From a bacterium (GTDB lineage Bacteria > Zixibacteria > MSB-5A5 > GN15 > FEB-12): 8,152 bases of DNA. Location of the stretch: positions 1 to 8,152 of the forward strand of contig DAOWIM010000274.1 in NCBI GenBank assembly GCA_030640905.1. Reading direction: 5' to 3'. The notes below the pieces were generated by a model. It did no database searches. It was not told where the DNA came from and saw nothing but the letters and a program-made list of their open reading frames with translations. This document shows, piece by piece, positions 1 to 5,304 of this stretch (positions are counted from its first letter, which is position 1; every line of letters starts with the position of its first letter). The translations under genes were made by a program, and so were the position numbers.

Positions 1-569
1 GAAGCGGCAACATTGATGAACTACAGCGCCTTGGCCGGAAACACAACTATGAGATGGAAGTTGTGCAACCGGTGGTCTATAAAGACCAGGCGGTGTCTTC
101 CTCCAGAATCCGCACCGCGCTGACCGGCGGCAATTTTGAGGAAGCGCTCAGAATGTTCGGTCATGACTATGCTATATGTGGTAAGGTCGAACGCGGTATC
201 GGGCTGGGACGGAAGCTTGGATATCCGACCGCCAACGTTCGTGTTGGCCCAAGAAAACTACTACCGCCCGAGGGTGTCTACGCTTGCTGGGTGCAGGTTG
301 GCACAGAAGAGAAGAACGGCATGATGTTTATCGGGAGGAATCAATTTAATCCGGAAGACAGAATCTCGGTTGAGGCAAATATATTTGACTTTGACCGCGA
401 TATTTACGATGAAGAGATGCTGGTTTGCCCGACACACTTCATTCGCGCAAATCAGAAATTTGAAAATACTGATCGACTGGTTGATCAGATTGCTAAAGAC
501 AAAGAAAACGTTATACACATAATTGAAAGGGAGAATAGCTATGTCCTTCACAAAGGACCAGAAAGCTAA
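1..569 (+). CDS. ribF: Bifunctional riboflavin kinase / FAD synthetase (RibF), C-terminal part
   Basis: Partial gene: the frame is already open at base 3, and most of the N-terminal FMN adenylyltransferase domain lies outside the window. RibF phosphorylates riboflavin to FMN and adenylates FMN to FAD in the cytoplasm. Visible parts are the end of the nucleotidylyltransferase domain with SSSRIR (bases 96-113, the family's ISSTxIR motif), then the kinase domain with its G-x-V-x-x-G entry, the flavin/Mg-ATP motif GYPTANV, and GVYACWV. A glutamate in SVEANIFDFD sits where the kinase catalytic Glu is expected, and the LVDQIAKD helix is near the end. The usual aNIGxRPTF segment is altered to MFIGRNQFN, so the kinase loop is divergent. 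The stop (567-569) lies inside rpsO, giving a 29-base overlap. Identity is secure; activity of the kinase domain is inferred. Confidence 0.95.
   Translation, partial: SGNIDELQRLGRKHNYEMEVVQPVVYKDQAVSSSRIRTALTGGNFEEALRMFGHDYAICGKVERGIGLGRKLGYPTANVRVGPRKLLPPEGVYACWVQVGTEEKNGMMFIGRNQFNPEDRISVEANIFDFDRDIYDEEMLVCPTHFIRANQKFENTDRLVDQIAKDKENVIHIIERENSYVLHKGPES
490..517 (+). promoter_or_regulatory. Possible internal promoter for rpsO within the ribF 3' end
   Basis: TTGCTA (490-495) and TATACA (512-517) are separated by 16 bases, each matching four of six consensus sigma-70 positions. They lie in a clearly AT-rich stretch at the end of ribF, just ahead of rpsO. A start of transcription near base 524 would leave only a short leader. 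The match is weak and could be chance; it is listed because rpsO-pnp units often have their own promoter. Confidence 0.25.
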
Positions 570-810
570 GATCGTAGCTGAAAACCGTCTGCACGAGACA
601 GATACCGGATCGCCGGAAGTGCAGATCGGACTGTTGACTCAGCGGATCAACGATCTTACAGAACACATGAAAGATCACAAGAAGGATTTCCACTCACGGC
701 TCGGTTTGATGAAGATGGTCGGCAAGAGACGCCGCCTCCTCGATTACCTAAAAGATCGCGATATCGTTGGATACCGCCAGCTCACTTCGCAACTCGGGTT
801 GCGTCGCTAA
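541..810 (+). CDS. rpsO: Small ribosomal subunit protein S15
   Basis: The 89-residue product matches the usual length of S15, the 30S protein that binds the 16S rRNA central-domain three-way junction and forms an intersubunit bridge. The family signature is clear: TGSPEVQIGLLTQRI (residues 22-36), LTEHMKDHKKDFHSRLGL (39-56), then RRRLLDYLKDRD and a C-terminal LGLRR. In the HSRRGL motif the second Arg is Leu here. The ATG at 541 is chosen because AAAGGGAG (526-533) is a good ribosome-binding site about 7 bases upstream; a TTG extension at 523 would place that site inside the coding region and exceed family length. The start lies inside ribF, suggesting translational coupling, and pnp follows after 17 bases. 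S15 often represses its own mRNA elsewhere, but no recognised operator is evident. Confidence 0.97.
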   Translation: MSFTKDQKAKIVAENRLHETDTGSPEVQIGLLTQRINDLTEHMKDHKKDFHSRLGLMKMVGKRRRLLDYLKDRDIVGYRQLTSQLGLRR

Positions 811-827
811 AAGGAACTGATTAGAAC

Positions 828-2984
828 ATGCCAAATAAAGTAGAATTTGAACTCGGTGGCCGGACTATGGTCATCGAAACCGGCAGACTGGCCAAACAGG
901 CCAATGGCGCTGTTACTGTAAGATATGTCGACTCCATGGTCGTATGCACCGTTTGTGCTGGCACCGAACCAAGACTCACGCTTGATTTTTTCCCCCTTAC
1001 CGTCGAGTATCGGGAAAAATCTTACGCCGCGGGAAAGATCCCCGGTGGCTTCTTCAAGAGAGAGGGGCGTCCCTCCGAGAAGGAAACAATTTCAGCTCGT
1101 TGTATTGATCGTCCCATCAGACCGTTGTTTCCTGATGATTTTCAGAGCGAGACACAAGTTATTGCATACGTTATCTCGCACGACCAGAAAAACGATACCG
1201 ACGTGTTGGCCATGACCGGTGCCGGTGCGGCGCTTGCGATTTCCGATGTACCCTTTGCAAAGACGGTAGCCGGTGTGCGGGTGGGGCGTATTGACGGTCA
1301 GTTTGTGATCAATCCGACCATTGACACCCTGGAAGACTCCGATCTGACGATCACAATGGCCGGTTCCGCTGACAGTGTCGCGATGGTCGAAGGTGGCGGC
1401 AGCGAAGTCTCCGAAGCTGACATAGTTGCGGCGCTGCAGTTTGGACATGACCACATCAAGATCATCATCGAAAAAATAGAAGAATTGCGTCAGGTTTGCG
1501 GCAAGGAGAAATTCGAATATACGGCTGTCTCAATTGACGATGCGCTTAAGGCCAAGGTCACCGAGATGGTTGGCCAACGCTTTGACGAATACACTCGCAT
1601 TGCCGACAAAGAGGAGCGACGCGACGCCAAGAAGAAACTGGGTGTCGAGATACTTGAGGCGCTCGAAGAGGAATATCCGGACGATACCAAGGACATCAAG
1701 AAAGTCCTCCACGATCTCGACTCACAGTCAATGCGAGACATGATTCTCAACGAGAATGTGCGTATTGATGGTCGTGGCCCCGACGATATCAGGGAGATCA
1801 TCTGTGATGTCGGCTTCCTGCCGCGCGCTCATGGATCGGCTGTGTTCACCCGCGGCCAGACGCAGGCCCTGGTGGCCGCTACCCTCGGCACCAAGTTTGA
1901 CGAACAGCGCCTTGACGAGCTGGAAGGTGAGTCAACCAAGAGCTATATGCTGCACTACAATTTCCCGCCGTTCTCCACCGGTGAAGCCCGACCGATTCGG
2001 GGAACCAGCCGTCGCGAGATTGGTCACGGAGTTCTGGCCGAACGTGCTTTGCGCCCTATTATCCCCAGTGAAACCGCGTTCCCATACACGTTGCGTCTTG
2101 TTTCCGATATTATGGAATCGAACGGTTCCTCATCGATGGCTTCAGTCTGCGGTGGTTCGCTGGCGTTGATGGATGCCGGTGTTCCGATCAAGACCGCCGT
2201 TGCTGGAATCGCAATGGGATTGATTAAGGAAGGGGAAAAGGTCGTTGTGCTGACCGATATCCTTGGTGACGAAGATCATTTTGGAGACATGGATTTCAAG
2301 ATCACCGGCACCACCGAAGGCATCACGGCTATCCAGATGGACATCAAGATTGCCGGATTGGATATCGCCACAATGGAAACCGCTCTGGGCAAAGCTCGCA
2401 ACGCCCGTCTGAGTATTCTTGAGAGCATGAATGCCACAATATCGACCCATCGGGATAATCTGAGTGAGTATGCGCCACGCATTATCACTATTAAGATCAA
2501 CCCGGCCAAAATCGGCGAGGTGATCGGCCCTGGTGGCAAGATGATTCGCAGCATTGTTGAGGAAACCGGTGCTAAAATAGATATCAATGATGACGGTACC
2601 GTTTTGATCTCATCGGTAGAAGCCGCCGCTGGACTGGCCGCGAAGGAACGGGTTGAAGCTATTGTTGAAGAAGCCGAGATCGGTCGCACCTATCCCGGTG
2701 TTGTCAGACGCGTAGCTGCCTTTGGCGTCTTTGTCGAGATTCTTCCGGGAACCGATGGTCTCGTTCATGTTTCGGAGTTGGGCAGTGGTGAGCGTGTCAA
2801 TAGTGTTGAAGACAGTTACAAGATTGGCGACAGATTCGACGTCAAAGTCATCAACATAGACAGCGAAGGCAAGATACGTCTATCGGAGCGCGTCTTGCAT
2901 GGTTTTGAACCGACTCCCAGTGATCGCCCTGCTCGTAGCGGAAACCGTGGTGGCCCCCGCAGACCGAGCCGACCGCGACGATAG
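828..2984 (+). CDS. pnp: Polynucleotide phosphorylase (3'-5' phosphorolytic exoribonuclease)
   Basis: The 718-residue product has the full PNPase architecture. PNPase degrades RNA 3' to 5' with phosphate, releasing nucleoside diphosphates, as a cytoplasmic trimer often in the degradosome. The first RNase PH domain spans about residues 1-145, with GGFFKREGRPSEKE near 73-86. A helical linker domain follows, then the catalytic second RNase PH domain at about 310-535. It carries the phosphate/RNA-contacting SRRE (394-397), the SNGSSSMASVCGGSLALMDAG block (431-451) and the acidic GDMDF (486-490) that holds metal ligands. A KH domain follows with the IGPGGKMI loop (about 566-573), then an S1 domain (about 618-690) with AAFGVFVEILPGTDGLVHVSEL. 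The last 20 or so residues are Arg/Gly/Pro-rich. AAGGA (811-815) is 12 bases before the ATG, slightly far. Neighbour rpsO is the classical partner; the peptidase gene follows after 18 bases. Confidence 0.98.
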   Translation: MPNKVEFELGGRTMVIETGRLAKQANGAVTVRYVDSMVVCTVCAGTEPRLTLDFFPLTVEYREKSYAAGKIPGGFFKREGRPSEKETISARCIDRPIRPLFPDDFQSETQVIAYVISHDQKNDTDVLAMTGAGAALAISDVPFAKTVAGVRVGRIDGQFVINPTIDTLEDSDLTITMAGSADSVAMVEGGGSEVSEADIVAALQFGHDHIKIIIEKIEELRQVCGKEKFEYTAVSIDDALKAKVTEMVGQRFDEYTRIADKEERRDAKKKLGVEILEALEEEYPDDTKDIKKVLHDLDSQSMRDMILNENVRIDGRGPDDIREIICDVGFLPRAHGSAVFTRGQTQALVAATLGTKFDEQRLDELEGESTKSYMLHYNFPPFSTGEARPIRGTSRREIGHGVLAERALRPIIPSETAFPYTLRLVSDIMESNGSSSMASVCGGSLALMDAGVPIKTAVAGIAMGLIKEGEKVVVLTDILGDEDHFGDMDFKITGTTEGITAIQMDIKIAGLDIATMETALGKARNARLSILESMNATISTHRDNLSEYAPRIITIKINPAKIGEVIGPGGKMIRSIVEETGAKIDINDDGTVLISSVEAAAGLAAKERVEAIVEEAEIGRTYPGVVRRVAAFGVFVEILPGTDGLVHVSELGSGERVNSVEDSYKIGDRFDVKVINIDSEGKIRLSERVLHGFEPTPSDRPARSGNRGGPRRPSRPRR

Positions 2985-3002
2985 CGACAGAGGTTCGATT
3001 AG

Positions 3003-4268
3003 ATGAAACCGGTTCCTGATCAATATCAGAAAACCGTTCTAAAGAATGGACTGAGGGTAGTTAGCGAAAAAATGCCCTCGGTCCGCTCAATATCGCTCGG
3101 TATCTGGGTTGATGTTGGCTCCAGATGCGAAGCACCCCATGAAGCCGGCGCTTCCCATTTTATCGAGCACATGTTGTTCAAAGGTACCCGCCGACGGACA
3201 GCCCGCAAGATTGCCTCCGAAATTGAGTCGATTGGCGGTGTTCTCAATGCGTTTACTTCGCGCGAACAAACTTGTTACGTCGTTCGTGTCATGGACGAGC
3301 ATCTGGAAATCGCTATCGATGTGCTGGCCGATATGCTCTCCAATGCGACCCTGACCCCGTCCAATCTCAAGCGGGAAAAGCAGGTCATCTGTGAAGAGAT
3401 CAAGGAGACGATAGATAACCCTTCCGAGCATATTCACGATCTTTTTGCCGAAGCTTTCTGGGGCAACCATCCTCTGGGCCGACCGATCATGGGCTCAATG
3501 CAGACGATCACGGAGATGCCACGCAAGACCGTTACCAACTATATCAATCGTCACTATCGAGCCGGTTCGATTGTGGTCGCGGCCTCGGGATCGATCAGTC
3601 ATCGGAAACTGGTACGGCTGGCAAGAGAGAAATTTGTCTTCCCAACCGGCACCTCCGAAACGCCATCCACGTCGCCGAGCACTGATCACACTCGTTTGAT
3701 TATCAAACCGGATGACAACCAGCAGACGCACGTTTGCCTCGGATTTCCCGGCATTAACTATACCTCCGATGAAAAAATGGCTGCTATGCTGCTAAGTACG
3801 CATCTTGGCGGGGGGATGTCTTCGGTGCTGTTCCAAAAAGTCAGAGAACAAAAGGGCCTGGCCTACGCCGTATACACTTTCCTCGATTTCTATCGCGACA
3901 AGGGAATCTTTGGAGCATACGCGGCAACCGATGGTACCCATCTGCGGCAGGCGGTCGATATCATCTTGGTTGAGATCGAGCGACTCAAGAAGAAAAAGCT
4001 CGCCAGCAACGTTCTGGATCAGACCAAAAACCAACTCAAGGGCAATATCATGCTCGGGATGGAATCAACGATGGCGCGCATGAATCGTCTCGGACGCTAC
4101 GAGTTGATGTATGGGCAGTTTCACCAGCTTTCCAAAGTGTTGCGGGAAATTGATCGTGTGACGCCGACCGATGTGCTGACGCTTACCAATCAGATAGTAG
4201 ATCGAAGTCGAATGGCTGCTGCTGTTCTGGGTCCAGCCGAACGCGATGATATCGCTCATGTCTTCTGA
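3003..4268 (+). CDS. M16-family zinc metallopeptidase (processing-peptidase-like)
   Basis: The 421-residue product is a typical single-chain bacterial M16 (pitrilysin/MPP-like) peptidase. The inverted zinc motif HFIEH is at H52-H56, giving ligands H52 and H56 and catalytic E55; the third ligand is E131 or E132 in CEEIKE, about 75 residues later as the family expects. The N-terminal block NGLRVVSEKMPSVRSISLGIWVDVGS-type sequence and SxEHIHDLFAEAFWGNHPLGRPIMG region are characteristic. The second, non-catalytic lobe carries REQKGLAY (R281 to Y288), the substrate-binding Arg/Tyr motif. No signal peptide or membrane segment is seen, so it is probably cytoplasmic. AGAGG (2989-2993) lies 9 bases before the ATG. 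Such genes commonly follow pnp (mlpA/ymxG in Bacillus), but the physiological substrate is not established. It is intact, with both motifs present, so active hydrolysis is likely. Confidence 0.93.
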   Translation: MKPVPDQYQKTVLKNGLRVVSEKMPSVRSISLGIWVDVGSRCEAPHEAGASHFIEHMLFKGTRRRTARKIASEIESIGGVLNAFTSREQTCYVVRVMDEHLEIAIDVLADMLSNATLTPSNLKREKQVICEEIKETIDNPSEHIHDLFAEAFWGNHPLGRPIMGSMQTITEMPRKTVTNYINRHYRAGSIVVAASGSISHRKLVRLAREKFVFPTGTSETPSTSPSTDHTRLIIKPDDNQQTHVCLGFPGINYTSDEKMAAMLLSTHLGGGMSSVLFQKVREQKGLAYAVYTFLDFYRDKGIFGAYAATDGTHLRQAVDIILVEIERLKKKKLASNVLDQTKNQLKGNIMLGMESTMARMNRLGRYELMYGQFHQLSKVLREIDRVTPTDVLTLTNQIVDRSRMAAAVLGPAERDDIAHVF

Positions 4269-5094
4269 TAGTGACAGCCTCCCAGCAGTTCTGACTTTTC
4301 ACCGGCTCTCACCCAAATTTAGTTTCAGTTCCACCAATTACTCCCCGCGACGATTTCGACAATTGTTGCATCGTCTGCGTTCTACCGGTTATCAGTTCGC
4401 GTCAACGGATATGGCAAAATCGAAAGACACTGTTGCTCCGGTGCTGAATATCTCATTCGATGACGGCTACCTGCACTTGTGGGACTATCTACCGGCCCTG
4501 ATGGAGGAGTTTTCGTTTCAACCGCTCGTTTTTATGCCAACCGGATGGATCGGCAAAGCCAACTCGTGGGATTACACTTATCTGTTCGGTGCGACAAATC
4601 ATCTGGACCGATCTCGGCTGCGGGAGCTATCGGAACTGGGAGTCGAGTTTGGATCGCACGGACATTCGCACACCGACCTGACATCGCTCGGACCAAAGCA
4701 GTTGGATGACGAACTGAAGCGTTCGCGATCGATACTGGAAGAGTTGACCGGCAAAGAAGTGGTATCATTAAGCTATCCCTTTGGCCGTCACAATGAAACG
4801 GTAACGGCGGCGGCGCAGAAGGCCGGATACCGATATGGCTATTCCATGCGTTTTCCGGAAGCAACTGATACCGATCTTTCGCGGGGTCGAATCGCCGTCT
4901 ATGGCTACGATACGCCGTTCTCAGTGGAGCGAAAACTCTCGACCGGGCCGCTCAGGCTACTGGAACAGTGGAAAGGGTCGGTAACAAACGGACTGTCCGG
5001 CGGGACGATTGCGTTTAACCGGCTCTTCGGGCGCAACCGCCTCACGGGTGACAAGGGCGGAGACAAGCCCCGCCCCTACGCGGGTAGGAACTGA
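4246..5094 (+). CDS. Polysaccharide deacetylase (NodB/CE4 superfamily), cytoplasmic type
   Basis: The 282-residue product has the three CE4 metal-hydrolase motifs. Motif 1 is SFDDGY (D72 likely base, D73 metal ligand), motif 2 is SHGHSHTDL (H138 and H142 as ligands), and motif 3 is SYPFGRHNE (177-184). The family removes N- or O-acetyl groups from sugar polymers. The N-terminus (VLTFHRLSP) has no signal peptide, unlike secreted peptidoglycan or chitin deacetylases, so the substrate could be cytoplasmic or lipid-linked; this is unknown. The start is uncertain: ATG 4246 overlaps the peptidase gene by 23 bases, ATG 4258 by 11. Neither has a clear ribosome-binding site, so translation is probably coupled to the upstream stop. 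The last 16 or so residues (TGDKGGDKPRPYAGRN) come from a GC-rich repeat-like arm and look like a tail acquired from non-coding DNA. A deacetylase also neighbours pnp in Bacillus (ylxY). Confidence 0.9.
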   Translation: MISLMSSDSDSLPAVLTFHRLSPKFSFSSTNYSPRRFRQLLHRLRSTGYQFASTDMAKSKDTVAPVLNISFDDGYLHLWDYLPALMEEFSFQPLVFMPTGWIGKANSWDYTYLFGATNHLDRSRLRELSELGVEFGSHGHSHTDLTSLGPKQLDDELKRSRSILEELTGKEVVSLSYPFGRHNETVTAAAQKAGYRYGYSMRFPEATDTDLSRGRIAVYGYDTPFSVERKLSTGPLRLLEQWKGSVTNGLSGGTIAFNRLFGRNRLTGDKGGDKPRPYAGRN

Positions 5095-5128
5095 TTTACC
5101 GCGTAGAGGGCGGCTTTATGTCGCCTGT
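5051..5128. repeat. Inverted pair of GC-rich hairpin units (REP/BIME-like)
   Basis: The left arm 5051-5083 and right arm 5099-5128 are imperfect reverse complements flanking a 15-base centre. The core pairing is CCGCCCCTACGCGG (5070-5083) with CCGCGTAG-A-GGGCGG (5099-5113), fourteen pairs with one bulged A. With a two-base bulge the pairing can continue through AAGC (5065-5068) and GCTT (5113-5116). Each arm also folds on its own: GGGCGG (5055-5060) with CCGCCC (5070-5075), and GGCGGC (5109-5114) with GTCGCC (5120-5125). Two divergent copies of a roughly 30-base hairpin unit in opposite orientation is the layout of BIME-type elements. From memory, the - strand unit beginning GTAGGGGCGG resembles small hairpin repeats dispersed in many environmental bacterial genomes. 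It overlaps the deacetylase stop (5092-5094). It could act as a transcription attenuator, but no T-run follows. Confidence 0.6.
5075..5088. repeat. Short inverted repeat CCTAC-GCGG-GTAGG
   Basis: CCTAC (5075-5079) and GTAGG (5084-5088) are perfect reverse complements around GCGG, within the last codons of the deacetylase. It competes with the larger pairing between the two arms of the surrounding repeat, so more than one fold is possible in this stretch. A five-base stem alone could be chance. Confidence 0.35.
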
Positions 5129-5142
5129 TCTTGAACACAGGT

Positions 5143-5152
5143 CATAATTATG
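5143..5152. repeat. Perfect 10-base AT-rich palindrome CATAATTATG
   Basis: This self-complementary ten-mer lies in the gap between the deacetylase and leuS, about 150 bases before leuS. Palindromes of this type can be dimeric regulator half-sites, but there is no second copy in the gap and no recognised operator match. The rest of 5129-5230 shows no gene, tRNA or clear RNA element that I can see. Confidence 0.3.
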
Positions 5153-5239
5153 TTACGGCTGGTCCTTCGATTTCGCGTGACCGAACTCGTGAGACCGGCC
5201 GTCTTCGTAATACGATCAAGCCGCCCTAATCCGCTAAAA

Positions 5240-5271
5240 TTGCTGCTCTTCAGGCTTTTTTTTCTTATATT
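5240..5271 (+). promoter_or_regulatory. Possible leuS promoter with an eight-T tract
   Basis: TATATT (5266-5271) is a five-of-six match to a sigma-70 -10 box and sits directly after T8 (5256-5263). The only -35-like hexamer is TTGCTG (5240-5245), with a 20-base spacer, or 19 if TTATAT (5265-5270) is used; both are long. Transcription would begin near 5278 and leave a leader of roughly 27 bases before the leuS ATG. The position is sensible because leuS is separated by 210 bases from the preceding gene, but the -35 is weak. The T-tract could instead belong to a weak terminator of the upstream operon. Confidence 0.35.
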
Positions 5272-5304
5272 CGTGCCGATTGCTAAGAGGAAAAGAGAAA
5301 GTAA

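Noticed and set aside
523..540. Upstream TTG start for rpsO giving a 95-residue protein
   Set aside because: It would place the ribosome-binding site within the coding region and exceed the normal 89-residue S15 length.
811..827. RNase III-type hairpin between rpsO and pnp, as known for pnp autoregulation in E. coli
   Set aside because: The gap is only 17 bases and contains no self-complementary stem, so the E. coli arrangement is not present here.
1092..1454. - strand open frame opposite pnp, and similar ones at 2276-2689 and 3087-3470
   Set aside because: They are shadows of pnp and the peptidase gene, with no recognisable family features.
5095..5130. Possible T-box antiterminator before leuS, because ACCGCG and AGGGCGG occur close together
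   Set aside because: The conserved AGGGTGGNACCGCG order is absent, there is no specifier-loop structure visible, and the bases are explained by the inverted hairpin pair.
5115..5135. Rho-independent terminator after the deacetylase using the GGCGGC/GTCGCC hairpin
   Set aside because: The hairpin is real but is followed by TGTTCTTG rather than a T-run, so a terminator call is not supported.
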